NCBI GenBank assembly: GCA_041652755.1
Contig: JBAZGS010000007.1
Span: forward strand, 1 to 64,000
Origin: JAQTTT01 sp041652755
GTDB taxonomy: Archaea; Nanobdellota; Nanobdellia; Tiddalikarchaeales; Tiddalikarchaeaceae
Direction: 5' to 3'
Length of the DNA stretch: 64,000 bases
Position numbers and translations under genes: made by a program. Below the pieces are notes generated by a model that was given only the letters and a program-made list of their open reading frames with translations, had not been told where the DNA came from and made no database searches. How positions within the stretch are numbered: the first letter of the stretch is position 1; every line of letters starts with the position of its first letter. Shown here one piece after another: positions 24,539 through 31,986 of the stretch.

Positions 24539-24988
24539 ATGAAAATTGACAAAGTTTTAGCTTCAAAATATCCTGCGCTTTTATTGGTTATAATTAATGC
24601 AATTGTTTACTGTTTTGACTGGGCAAAGTTTAATGATGCTTCCTTGATTTTTGGGTTAATTATTGCAATGTTTGGAATTTTTACTTATGCTTATAATTGG
24701 TTTATGATGGGAAATGTTTGGACTATAACTGTTGAAAAAAAAAGTAAGATAATAACTAATGGATTTTTCAAATACATAAGGCATCCTTTGTACCTTGGGT
24801 GCGTGATTGCATGCTTAGGAGGAGTGATAGTTTCATTCAATATTTTCTTAATGTTGATGCTAATCTTTGTTGACATGCCTTTTGTTTATTTAAGGGCAAA
24901 GTATGAGGAGAAGTTACTGATAAAATCATTAAAAGGCTACAAAGAATATATGAACTCTACTTGGATGTTTATTCCTTACGTTTTTTAG
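24539..24988 (+). CDS. ICMT/PEMT-like membrane methyltransferase
   Basis: A 149-aa membrane protein with four hydrophobic helices. The motif GFFKYIRHPLYLG (about residues 78-90) matches the RHPxY signature of isoprenylcysteine carboxyl methyltransferases and phospholipid N-methyltransferases. The tail YEEKLLIKSLKGYKEYMNST is the conserved cytosolic end with the catalytic Glu-rich motif. The acceptor in archaea is not known and may be a lipid or a prenylated compound. It follows the FKBP lipoprotein gene by 33 bases. Confidence 0.83.
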   Translation: MKIDKVLASKYPALLLVIINAIVYCFDWAKFNDASLIFGLIIAMFGIFTYAYNWFMMGNVWTITVEKKSKIITNGFFKYIRHPLYLGCVIACLGGVIVSFNIFLMLMLIFVDMPFVYLRAKYEEKLLIKSLKGYKEYMNSTWMFIPYVF

Positions 24989-25024
24989 TTAATTTTTTAA
25001 ATAGAATTATTTATTTAGAATTGG

Positions 25025-25540
25025 ATGAATAAATCGCTTGAATATATTAAAAAAGGATTGAAAAACTTTTCAGTTTATGTTTCTTTATATTCTTTAGAAA
25101 AAGCAGCGAACAAGTATAGCATATTATCTTACACCATAAAATCCATGTCTACTTATTTAAAAGGCAAAGATTCTGCTGAAGAAATAAGCAAAGAAGTTCA
25201 GGAATTAGGTGAGAATTTAAGGAAAAAAGAGGCAATGTTGCGGCTGAAAGGAGTTATGACTAGCTCTAAAAAAAGGTTTCTTGAGGAGTTCATTAATGGA
25301 GAAGAAATAGTAAATAATGAATTATTAAACAAGTATTGCATTAAAATAATAAAATGCGTTGAAAATATTAACAAAAAAAATGCGTTTTTAAAAAATATTA
25401 ATATTAATAATGGAAGGAATGAAGTTTATTTTAAGCAAATTAAGGAGAATATAAAAATTTCAAGCAATGGCTTGTTTGAAAAATTAAACGAGTTTTCAGA
25501 ATTGGCTGATAAAAAAGATATTGTTCCAAAGTTGGATTAA
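25025..25540 (+). CDS. helical orphan protein, paralogue A
   Basis: A 171-aa soluble, lysine-rich helical protein. Its C-terminal half is clearly related to the next gene: LNKYCIKIIKCVENINKKN in this protein matches LIRYCKILGSCVEDINEKN there, followed by SSNGLFEKLNEFSE and DKKDIVP against SSKGLFEEVSKASG and KKEQLVP. No known domain is recognised. The start follows TTTTTTAAATAG at about 30 bases. The pair arose by tandem duplication and has diverged strongly at the N-terminus. Confidence 0.65.
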   Translation: MNKSLEYIKKGLKNFSVYVSLYSLEKAANKYSILSYTIKSMSTYLKGKDSAEEISKEVQELGENLRKKEAMLRLKGVMTSSKKRFLEEFINGEEIVNNELLNKYCIKIIKCVENINKKNAFLKNININNGRNEVYFKQIKENIKISSNGLFEKLNEFSELADKKDIVPKLD

Positions 25541-25581
25541 AATAGATAAGTTTTTAAGTACAATTTTTTTTCTTTTTACGC

Positions 25582-26115
25582 ATGAAAGGTGCTGAAATTT
25601 TTAAAAATGTTGATTTGTCAAAAGTTTTGAGCAACCCTCGTTCTGAGTATAATTTAGCTGGTTTGAAGGGTTTAGCAAATAAGTATAAAGAGCTTTCAAA
25701 TAAAATAAAGAAAATATCTAATTATTTGTATTTGAAGGAGAATCCTGAGGAGGATAAATCCAAGTTTAGCGGGTTAGAGAATGAAGTAATGATTCAGGAA
25801 GGAGAGTACGAATTATCAACTAATAATATGGAAAATGTGAAAAAGATTATTTCCCATGAGTATGAAGTAAGCTCTGATAATTTAATCAGGTATTGCAAAA
25901 TCTTAGGCTCTTGCGTTGAAGACATTAATGAAAAGAACAAAAAACTAGAAAAAACGATTAAGCATTCAAATTCTAGCAATAATATGGAATATAATAGGTT
26001 GGTTGAAATAATAACTAATTCTTCTAAGGGACTTTTTGAGGAAGTTAGCAAGGCTTCAGGCATAATTAAGAAAGAGCAATTGGTTCCTAATATTTTTGAC
26101 GTCGTCAAAAAATAA
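25582..26115 (+). CDS. helical orphan protein, paralogue B
   Basis: A 177-aa relative of the preceding gene, sharing an EDINEKNKKLE core and a SSKGLFEEVS segment ahead of a QLVPN end. The N-terminal 60 residues are distinct and include the KYKELSNKIKKISNYLYL helix, which matches KYSILSYTIKSMSTYLKG in paralogue A. It is probably cytoplasmic and coiled-coil. A TATA-like GTTTTTAAGT lies about 30 bases before the ATG, so it can be transcribed separately. Function unknown. Confidence 0.65.
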   Translation: MKGAEIFKNVDLSKVLSNPRSEYNLAGLKGLANKYKELSNKIKKISNYLYLKENPEEDKSKFSGLENEVMIQEGEYELSTNNMENVKKIISHEYEVSSDNLIRYCKILGSCVEDINEKNKKLEKTIKHSNSSNNMEYNRLVEIITNSSKGLFEEVSKASGIIKKEQLVPNIFDVVKK

Positions 26116-26151
26116 GAAGTATTTAAAGTTTGCATTTTTTTAAATTAATTA

Positions 26152-26769
26152 ATGAAAATTGACAGAGTTATTAATATTTTAAAAAATGAGGTTAAAAACT
26201 TTGATGTCCCTGTAGTTAACCTTATTGCTTTTCAGTCTAATAACCCTGACAAGGTCTTGATTAGCGCAATATTGTCAACTAGGACTAAGGATAAGGTTAC
26301 TTTGGCTGCTAGCGAAAAATTGTTTTCTAAAATTAATAGTGTTAATGATTTGAAAAATTTGAGCCTTGCAAACATTGAGAGATTAATTTATCCTGTTGGT
26401 TTTTACAAGACTAAGGCAAAGCATTTGAAAAAATTAGCAAGTATTAAAAGAATTCCTGAAACTTTTGAAGAATTAGTTGAGTTGCCTGGTGTTGGAAGAA
26501 AGGTTGCTAATTTGTTCTTGTCAGTGGTTCATAACAAGGATGAAATTTGCGTTGACACTCATGTTCATAGGATTAGCAACAGGTTAGGTTGGGTGAAGAC
26601 TAAAACTCCTTTTATTACTGAAAAAGCTCTTAAAAAAATTTTGCATAAAAAGTATTGGAAGACCATTAATTCAATTCTTGTTGCTTATGGCCAAAAGATT
26701 TGCAAACCTATTAATCCTAAATGCAGCATCTGCAAGGTTAGCAAGTATTGCAGATTAAACAATCCTTAA
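26152..26769 (+). CDS. nth: endonuclease III (DNA glycosylase/AP lyase)
   Basis: A 205-aa complete Nth enzyme. The helix-hairpin-helix LPGVGRKVANL carries the catalytic Lys, and the VDTHVHRISNRLGW segment carries the catalytic Asp. At the C-terminus, CKPINPKCSICKVSKYC has the exact C-x6-C-x2-C-x5-C spacing of the 4Fe-4S loop. It removes oxidised pyrimidines and cleaves the abasic site in base-excision repair. A TATTTAAAG box is placed about 30 bases upstream. Its last bases overlap the convergent small membrane protein gene. Confidence 0.95.
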   Translation: MKIDRVINILKNEVKNFDVPVVNLIAFQSNNPDKVLISAILSTRTKDKVTLAASEKLFSKINSVNDLKNLSLANIERLIYPVGFYKTKAKHLKKLASIKRIPETFEELVELPGVGRKVANLFLSVVHNKDEICVDTHVHRISNRLGWVKTKTPFITEKALKKILHKKYWKTINSILVAYGQKICKPINPKCSICKVSKYCRLNNP

Positions 26770-26913
26770 AATTAATGATATTACTACCAAAGTTAAAGTA
26801 ATGTAAGCTAAGTAAACATGGTATTTCACGCCTATTTTTGTGTTGAAATATTTGTTTAGCGAAGGCACTGAAGCAGTTAATAAAACAAGCAATAATGTTA
26901 TTGTTTCAATCAT
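26755..26913 (-). CDS. small membrane protein
   Basis: A 52-aa protein with two hydrophobic segments separated by the polar loop NKYFNTKIGVKYHV. I start it at the ATG at 26913, which shares one base with the stop of the upstream gene (TAATG-type overlap), rather than at 26961 inside that gene. It overlaps the end of nth by 15 bases. No family recognised. The overlap suggests translation coupled to the preceding orphan. Confidence 0.5.
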   Translation of the reverse strand: MIETITLLLVLLTASVPSLNKYFNTKIGVKYHVYLAYITLTLVVISLILRIV

Positions 26914-27338
26914 TAAGCTAACAAGCCTTCTAAATCTTTTAAATTCTTTGTTTTGTCCCACATTTCAATTAATAATTTTGAAGGCATATCTAAGTAATTA
27001 GTCAAAGGGGACCTTAAATAGTCTAGTATTTCGCTTATTTTTTTATAGTCTAAAGTGCATAATTTTTCAGCAAAACCAGTGATTGTGTAACCCATAATTC
27101 TGACTTCGTCCAATTTTTTCTTTTCAGAGCAATAAAAGCATTTCGGGAGATATTTAATGGAATCAACCACTTTTAACCCTAAGCTATAAAGTTCAGTGTT
27201 TTTTTTGTAAATGCTTATATGATTATTGAATGATTCGCTTAATTTTTCAAAAAAATCTTTCAACACGTAATCTTGTAAATTTTCAATAGTTCGTGTTAGC
27301 TTTAAAACATTGAAATTTTCCCTGAATTTAGCAATCAT
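26913..27338 (-). CDS. orphan protein of unknown function
   Basis: A 141-aa mainly helical protein, basic in its first half, with a CFYCSEKKK segment (about residues 67-75) holding a CxxC pair that could bind metal with Cys 94. No family recognised. It is divergent from the eL18 ribosomal operon across about 100 bases and is followed directly by the small membrane protein gene, so they form a two-gene unit. Confidence 0.6.
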   Translation of the reverse strand: MIAKFRENFNVLKLTRTIENLQDYVLKDFFEKLSESFNNHISIYKKNTELYSLGLKVVDSIKYLPKCFYCSEKKKLDEVRIMGYTITGFAEKLCTLDYKKISEILDYLRSPLTNYLDMPSKLLIEMWDKTKNLKDLEGLLA

Positions 27339-27405
27339 AGCTATAACATTTAAATTATTTTAAATAAAAATGTTTTGGTGAAGTTTTAAATCTTAAAAGG
27401 GTAAA

Positions 27406-27431
27406 CTTTTTAAATCCATCACTGTTTTTTA
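27406..27431 (+). promoter_or_regulatory. promoter of the eL18 operon, same element as the uS13 operon
   Basis: TTTTTAAAT at 27407-27415 lies about 25-33 bases before the eL18 ATG, so the mRNA is essentially leaderless. After two differing bases (CC here, TA at the S13 operon), ATCACTGTTTTTTA is identical to the S13 promoter. See the region at 12321-12346. Confidence 0.75.
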
Positions 27432-27439
27432 GTGTTATT

Positions 27440-27799
27440 ATGAAAAAAGGCACAACTAGTTATCATACTCAAGGTTTGATTAATGATTTTGAAAAGCTTT
27501 ATAGAAAGACAAAAAAGCCTTTGTTTAAAAGGATTGTAGATGAGCTTAAAAAATCTTCAAGGCAAAAAAGGGATATTAATTTGTCTAAGATTAACAGGTA
27601 TTCAATTGAAGGAAGCAATATTATTGTACTTGGAAAAGTATTAAGCAGCGGGGAGTTGGAGCATAAGGTCAATATTGTTGCTTTTTCTTACAGCAAGGTT
27701 GCACTTGATAAATTAAACAAAAAATCATGCACTGCTAGCTTAATTGATGAATTGGCAAAGACAGGAAAAATTCCAAGCAAGGTGATAATACTTGGATAA
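27440..27799 (+). CDS. rpl18e: large ribosomal subunit protein eL18
   Basis: A 119-aa archaeal/eukaryotic eL18. The core segments NRYSIEGSNIIVLGKVLSSGEL and VNIVAFSYSKVALDKL are diagnostic. It sits on the large subunit near 23S domains and 5S. It is the first gene of a long operon running to at least 31.25 kb, and its end overlaps the TTG start of uL13 by eight bases. In many archaea eL18 follows Rpo3 directly; here it is 12.7 kb away. Confidence 0.96.
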   Translation: MKKGTTSYHTQGLINDFEKLYRKTKKPLFKRIVDELKKSSRQKRDINLSKINRYSIEGSNIIVLGKVLSSGELEHKVNIVAFSYSKVALDKLNKKSCTASLIDELAKTGKIPSKVIILG

Positions 27800-28217
27800 G
27801 ATAATTATTGATGCAAAGGATTGCATATTAGGAAGATTGGGTGTTGAAGTTTCGAAGCTTACTAGGTTAAACTATGAAGTTATTATTCTTAATTGTGAAA
27901 AAATAGTTATTAGCGGCTCAAAAAAAACTATTTTGAACCATTATCTCGAAAGGCTTCATAGGGGAAGCACTGAATCAGGACCTAGGCAATCTAAAAGGCC
28001 AGATAGGTTTGTTAGAAGAGCAATTAGGGCAATGTTTGAGTATAAAGGTTTTTTGGGAAAAACTGCTTTTGGCAGGGTTAAGACTTTTATTGGAATACCT
28101 GAGGAATACAGTGATAAGATTAGCAAGGATTTTAAATGCAAAAAGAGTTCTGATTTGATACATAACAAGTACATTGTTGTTGGGGACTTGTGTAAGCAAT
28201 TAGGAGGTAAATGGTAA
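27792..28217 (+). CDS. rpl13: large ribosomal subunit protein uL13
   Basis: A 141-aa uL13. The opening IIDAKDCILGRLGVEVSKL and the segment VISGSKKTILNHYLERLHRG are characteristic, and ends GDLCKQLGGKW. Translation appears to start at TTG (27792), as no ATG exists before the conserved core; this start overlaps the eL18 stop and so relies on coupling. Its stop and the next ATG share one base (TAATG). Confidence 0.95.
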   Translation: MDKIIIDAKDCILGRLGVEVSKLTRLNYEVIILNCEKIVISGSKKTILNHYLERLHRGSTESGPRQSKRPDRFVRRAIRAMFEYKGFLGKTAFGRVKTFIGIPEEYSDKISKDFKCKKSSDLIHNKYIVVGDLCKQLGGKW

Positions 28218-28630
28218 TGGCAGCTAAAGCGTCAAAAAACATAATCACTTCGGGCAAAAGAAAAACCAGTATTGCAAGGGCAATAATTGTTAAAGGAAGT
28301 GGAATTGTAAGAATTAACCATATTAATTTGAATGTTTATGGTAATGAAATTGCTAGGTTGAAAATAATGGAACCTTTGATTCTTTCAGATGATTTAGCTA
28401 AGAGTATTAATGTTAAGGTTAGTGTTAAAGGCGGCGGATGGCAGAGCCAAGCTGAAGCTGCAAGGCTTGCAATTGCAAAAGCAATGGTTGAGTATTTTAA
28501 GAAGGATTCTTTAAAAAACAAGTTCTTAGATTATGATAGGAACTTATTAGTTGCTGATATTAGGAGAACTGAGCCTCAGAAACCTTACAGGTCAGCTGCA
28601 AGAAGTAGTAGGCAAATGAGTAAGAGGTAA
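28217..28630 (+). CDS. rps9: small ribosomal subunit protein uS9
   Basis: A 137-aa uS9 with TSGKRKTSIARAI near the N-terminus, the VSVKGGGWQSQAEAARLAIAKA core and the invariant basic tail ending SSRQMSKR, whose terminal Arg reaches the P-site tRNA anticodon. I chose the ATG at 28217, immediately at the uL13 stop, over one six bases upstream because no conserved residues precede it. It is followed by Rpo10 after nine bases. Confidence 0.96.
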   Translation: MAAKASKNIITSGKRKTSIARAIIVKGSGIVRINHINLNVYGNEIARLKIMEPLILSDDLAKSINVKVSVKGGGWQSQAEAARLAIAKAMVEYFKKDSLKNKFLDYDRNLLVADIRRTEPQKPYRSAARSSRQMSKR

Positions 28631-28639
28631 AGTGATAAA

Positions 28640-28831
28640 ATGATTATTCCAATAAGATGTTTTAGTTGCGGAAAACCCATAGCACATTTATGGGAGAAAT
28701 ATAAGGAGCTCGAAAAGAAAGTGGGTTCAAAAAAAGCATTGGATGAATTAGGTCTTGAAAAGTATTGCTGTAGGGCATTATTTTTAGGGCATGTTGATCT
28801 GATTGATATAACAGGGAAGTACAAAAATTAG
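28640..28831 (+). CDS. rpo10: RNA polymerase subunit Rpo10 (subunit N)
   Basis: A 63-aa zinc-bundle protein with CFSCG at residues 7-11 and the paired CC in KYCCRALFLGHVDLID. This is the full RPB10-type site (C-x2-C...CC). It joins the Rpo3-Rpo11 platform in polymerase assembly. The place after uS9 is its standard archaeal position. Next gene starts after 14 bases. Confidence 0.97.
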   Translation: MIIPIRCFSCGKPIAHLWEKYKELEKKVGSKKALDELGLEKYCCRALFLGHVDLIDITGKYKN

Positions 28832-28845
28832 AGGGTGTAAAAAAA

Positions 28846-29058
28846 ATGGTTACTAAAAAAGCTGGCTCAACAGGAAGGTTCGGTTCAAGATACGGAACAA
28901 AGATCAGGAGAGCTGTTAAAAATATTGAAATTGATCAGCATAGAAAACAAATGTGTACTGTTTGCAAAACTGGCGTTATGAAAAGAATAAGCAAGGGAAT
29001 ATTTGTTTGCAAAAAATGCAATGCTAAAATTGCTGGAAAAGCTTATACTTTAAATTGA
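28846..29058 (+). CDS. rpl37ae: large ribosomal subunit protein eL43 (L37Ae)
   Basis: A 70-aa eL43. GSTGRFGSRYGTKIRRAV starts the fold, and CTVC...CKKC (residues 37-40 and 53-56) is the zinc ribbon, followed by NAKIAGKAYTL. It is a little shorter than the usual 80-90 aa. Archaeal eL43 is often followed by Rpo12, Pcc1 and prefoldin beta, exactly as here. Confidence 0.96.
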   Translation: MVTKKAGSTGRFGSRYGTKIRRAVKNIEIDQHRKQMCTVCKTGVMKRISKGIFVCKKCNAKIAGKAYTLN

Positions 29059-29071
29059 GGTATGAAAAAAA

Positions 29072-29209
29072 ATGAGTTATAGCTGTTTAACATGTAAAAA
29101 AGAGATTGATAATGAAAGCGTAAAAAAAAGGATTAGGTGTCCTTTTTGCGGGTCAAAAATATTGGTAAAAAAACCAGTAAGCATTGACAGAAAATTGAAA
29201 GCATTATGA
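29072..29209 (+). CDS. rpo12: RNA polymerase subunit Rpo12 (subunit P)
   Basis: A 45-aa reading frame between eL43 and Pcc1. It begins MSYSCLTCKKEID and has the second pair as CPFCGSKIL, giving the C-x2-C...C-x2-C zinc ribbon of RPB12-type subunits, and ends in a basic tail. Size and operon position match archaeal Rpo12. Its TGA overlaps the Pcc1 ATG (ATGA), so translation is coupled. Confidence 0.92.
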   Translation: MSYSCLTCKKEIDNESVKKRIRCPFCGSKILVKKPVSIDRKLKAL

Positions 29210-29445
29210 ATACTGCAAAGTTAAGAATTAAATCAATGGACTGTAAAAAAATATATGATTCATTAAGTCCTGAAATAAAGTTGAATGAATCAATCAGGTC
29301 AAGCATTAAAATGAAAGCTTTAAATGATGAATTATTGATTGATTTTGAAGCAAAAGATATTAATGCCTTAAAAACTGTGATAAACCATGTTTTAAGGCTA
29401 ATAACTGCTTATGAAGAAGCTGCAAAAATAAGGGGTGAAAAATAA
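29206..29445 (+). CDS. pcc1: KEOPS complex subunit Pcc1
   Basis: A 79-aa protein fitting Pcc1: a short alpha/beta domain with IYDSLSPEIKLNESIRSSIKM, then LLIDFEAKDINALKTVINHVLRLI. Pcc1 forms the dimer at the centre of the KEOPS complex, which makes t6A37 on ANN-decoding tRNAs together with Kae1, Bud32 and Cgi121. Those genes are not in this window. The place between Rpo12 and prefoldin beta is the common archaeal one. Confidence 0.87.
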   Translation: MNTAKLRIKSMDCKKIYDSLSPEIKLNESIRSSIKMKALNDELLIDFEAKDINALKTVINHVLRLITAYEEAAKIRGEK

Positions 29446-29447
29446 GT

Positions 29448-29795
29448 ATGGCAATAGATGTTCCGAAAGAGGCTGAGCAAGAAGTAATGAAGCTTCAGCA
29501 ATACCAGCAGCAGTTTCAAATGCTTAGCATGCAAAAGCAGAATCTTCAGTCCCAATTAATAGAGATGGAGCATTCTTTGGATGAATTGAAAAAACTTGGA
29601 AAGCAAGAGACTTATGAGATTGTTGGAACTATTATGATAAAGAAGGATAAAGAGGAGCTGATTAATTCTTTGGCTGAAAAAAAGCAAAGCGTTGAATTAA
29701 GGGATAGTGTTATTTCAAAGCAGATTGACAAGATTTCTGCAAAAATGACTGAAACCCAGGCGAAAGTTATGAAAATGGTCAGGGGTGAAAAATAA
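29448..29795 (+). CDS. pfdB: prefoldin subunit beta
   Basis: A 115-aa protein of two long coiled-coil helices around a small beta hairpin: a Q-rich first helix (QQYQQQFQMLSMQKQNLQSQ), the hairpin with TYEIVGTIMIKKDKEEL, and the second helix. This is the beta prefoldin fold. Two alpha and four beta subunits form the jellyfish-shaped chaperone that hands unfolded proteins to the thermosome. It starts two bases after Pcc1. Confidence 0.93.
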   Translation: MAIDVPKEAEQEVMKLQQYQQQFQMLSMQKQNLQSQLIEMEHSLDELKKLGKQETYEIVGTIMIKKDKEELINSLAEKKQSVELRDSVISKQIDKISAKMTETQAKVMKMVRGEK

Positions 29796-29797
29796 TC

Positions 29798-30052
29798 ATG
29801 TCTTTAGAAAATATTGAATCAAGCATTGAATTACTGGTTGAGATTATTGAGGATTCCAGTGTTCCTAAAAATATTAAGCAGACTTGCGAGAAAGTGAAGT
29901 CTATATTGCTGAATGAGGGGGATGAAAAGGTGAAAATCGACAATGCCATCCAGAATCTGGATTTGCTTGCTGATAATGCATCAGTGCCGACGTATACTAG
30001 GATGCAGATATGGAATATTGTTTCACTTTTAGAGTCATCACAAAATATATAA
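29798..30052 (+). CDS. UPF0147 family protein
   Basis: An 84-aa helical protein matching UPF0147, with VEIIEDSSVPKNIKQTCEKV in the middle and LDLLADNASVPTYTRMQIW near the end. The repeated D-S/A-SVP turns belong to two similar helical hairpins. Function unknown. It starts two bases after prefoldin beta, so it is part of the same operon. Confidence 0.9.
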   Translation: MSLENIESSIELLVEIIEDSSVPKNIKQTCEKVKSILLNEGDEKVKIDNAIQNLDLLADNASVPTYTRMQIWNIVSLLESSQNI

Positions 30053-30087
30053 ATAATGTATTACTTCAAGAATATTAAGTGATTTAA

Positions 30088-30486
30088 ATGGTGTTTGATA
30101 AAATAAAAAAATTCGCTGAAAAGCTTACTGGAACTACCAGAATATCTTACGATGAAGATTATAATGAAAAAAATGATGTTGAAGAGCTGGTTGAAGTAAA
30201 ACCTTCTGCTGAAAAAGAAAAATTCAAGATTTACATTAAGTATTTGCAGATTGAAGAAGCAAATGACACTAAAAAGATACTTGACTATATTAGGGAAGGA
30301 AATTATATAATCTTGGCAAATTATAAGAAATTAAAAGACAAGGATGCTGTTGAGCTGAAAAGGTCTATTGATAAGATTAAGAAGACCTGCGATGCTGCAA
30401 ACAGCGACATTGTTGGCTTAGAGGAGAATTTTGTATTAATCTATCCGGGATTTGCAACAATTTCTAAAGAAGAAATAAGCAAATGA
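30088..30486 (+). CDS. sepF: SepF-like cell division protein
   Basis: A 132-aa protein. The N-terminal VFDKIKKFAEKL is an amphipathic helix like the membrane-targeting sequence of SepF. An acidic linker follows, then the DUF552 core KIYIKYLQIEEANDTKKILDYIREGNYIILANYKKLK and a C-terminal FVLIYPGFA. Archaeal SepF anchors FtsZ to the membrane. Its start is 36 bases behind UPF0147 with a possible TATA element (TATAAATAATG, 30048-30058), so it may have an internal promoter. It overlaps the following ureohydrolase gene by four bases. Confidence 0.88.
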   Translation: MVFDKIKKFAEKLTGTTRISYDEDYNEKNDVEELVEVKPSAEKEKFKIYIKYLQIEEANDTKKILDYIREGNYIILANYKKLKDKDAVELKRSIDKIKKTCDAANSDIVGLEENFVLIYPGFATISKEEISK

Positions 30487-31250
30487 GAATTGACAATTCA
30501 ATTTACGGTTTTGAAGAGTGCGACATTTGCTTTTTAGGCATTAATAAAACTAGCTCTTTTACCCCTAATCCTTTAAGCAAAAAAGGGCCTGACTTATTGA
30601 GATTCGCAATTAACAACAAGGATGACTTTGATTCATCAGACAATAAGTGCTGTTTTGATGAGCTTAAAATTTCAGATTTAGGCAATCTGAAAAGCATTAA
30701 TAAATTAATTCCTAAATTAAGTAAGCAGAAATTATTCATCTTTGGAGGGGAGCATTCAATCACTAAAGAGTGCTTTTTGAGCTTAAATAATAAATTCAAG
30801 GAATTATCACTTGTTGTCTTTGATGCTCACATGGATGTTAGGGAGAAAGGAGAAGATAATGCCTGTTTTTTAAGGAGCATAATTAATAAGATTGAAGCAA
30901 AGAATGTCTATCTTTTTGGCCAAAGAGTTTACTCTAAAGAAGAATATGATTACATTAAAAGTAAAAATATTAAGATTAATGATTTAGCTAAGCTTAAAGG
31001 CAAGAAAATCTATATTAGCTTTGATATTGATGCAATTGATGATGCCTATGTTCCAACTTGCTCTACTCCTGAGCCTTTTGGTGAAAGCTTGAAGTATTAC
31101 AATGACTTATTGGTTAATCTTATTACAGAGAATGATTTGGTTGCAATTGATTTCGTTGAATTCAGCGGCAAAACTTTTGATATTACTTATTCCAATATTG
31201 CCTCAGTCATAATTAACTTGTTAAAAAAGCTGAAATTAAAAAGCCAATAA
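30483..31250 (+). CDS. ureohydrolase (agmatinase/arginase family), catalytic His altered
   Basis: A 255-aa ureohydrolase-fold protein. The manganese ligands are present: H91 in GGEHSIT, D114, H116 and D118 in FDAHMDVR, D181 and D183 in SFDIDAID. The TPEPFG segment carries the guanidinium-side Glu. The DHG/SHG-type motif after the metal loop, whose His acts as a general acid in agmatinases, is replaced here by DNACFLR. The substrate may therefore differ from agmatine, or activity may be reduced. It overlaps SepF (ATGA) and convergently overlaps the presenilin-like gene by 38 bases. Confidence 0.85.
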   Translation: MRIDNSIYGFEECDICFLGINKTSSFTPNPLSKKGPDLLRFAINNKDDFDSSDNKCCFDELKISDLGNLKSINKLIPKLSKQKLFIFGGEHSITKECFLSLNNKFKELSLVVFDAHMDVREKGEDNACFLRSIINKIEAKNVYLFGQRVYSKEEYDYIKSKNIKINDLAKLKGKKIYISFDIDAIDDAYVPTCSTPEPFGESLKYYNDLLVNLITENDLVAIDFVEFSGKTFDITYSNIASVIINLLKKLKLKSQ

Positions 31251-31986
31251 CTGAACTGATTGTAAGAAAAGGCATTGCAGGGTAAAACTTTTTTTTCTTT
31301 GTAATCAAAAGCAATGCCAATAATCCTATGCTTGAAGCAATTGCTGTGATTAATGAGCTGATTACTCCATAGTCACGCAGTATTAATGAAACTATTAGCA
31401 TTACGAATGCTATGTCTCCTCCCCCTATTATTGCTGATTCTTTGGCGTAGTTTATTTTTATTCCTGAAAAAATATTTTCTTTCATTTGGGTTTTTGCCAA
31501 AACTATCATATGCTTTGAAAGGTAAACTGCTAAGATATCATAAATGCTTATTATTCCTAAAAGGATTATTGCTGAGAATAAATTAAGCACTGGCAGCAAT
31601 ACTATTGCTATTGAAGGATAAATGATAAGTTCTGAAATATTGTTATAATAAGGGTCATTGGTTGATTTTTTTATGATGATTATCAGTATTGACAGGATTA
31701 ATGCCTGAACTGGCTCAATCATTGCAGATAAAGTGATGAATCCGCACAGTATTAACGCGAAAGTGTGCCAATATTTTATTAGTAATCTGAATTTGCTGAG
31801 TATTATGAAAATTATTGAGGCAAGTATTAAGAAAAATGGAAAAATGATTGCTTCCTGGCTTATTTGGTTTTGTGAATACTCAGTGCCTAGTTCAGGTGAA
31901 ATGTTTGAAATAATTAATATTCCAAACAATTGATGCATTAAGAATGCTAGCACTAACAAGGCTGTGATTTTTTTGGTGTGCTTCAT
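31213..31986 (-). CDS. presenilin/signal-peptide-peptidase-like intramembrane protease
   Basis: A 257-aa membrane protein with about eight to nine helices. The catalytic motifs of aspartyl intramembrane proteases are all visible: YD in IISIYDILAVY, GxGD in IIGGGDIAFVM, and the PALP-like PAMPFL near the C-terminus. Archaeal homologues (A22B/PSH group) cut transmembrane segments. Short internal loops match the archaeal form. Substrates might include leftover signal peptides, since several secreted proteins lie nearby. Its start overlaps the stop of the AAA ATPase gene by four bases, so they are co-transcribed. Confidence 0.88.
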   Translation of the reverse strand: MKHTKKITALLVLAFLMHQLFGILIISNISPELGTEYSQNQISQEAIIFPFFLILASIIFIILSKFRLLIKYWHTFALILCGFITLSAMIEPVQALILSILIIIIKKSTNDPYYNNISELIIYPSIAIVLLPVLNLFSAIILLGIISIYDILAVYLSKHMIVLAKTQMKENIFSGIKINYAKESAIIGGGDIAFVMLIVSLILRDYGVISSLITAIASSIGLLALLLITKKKKFYPAMPFLTISSVIGFLISAFLTS

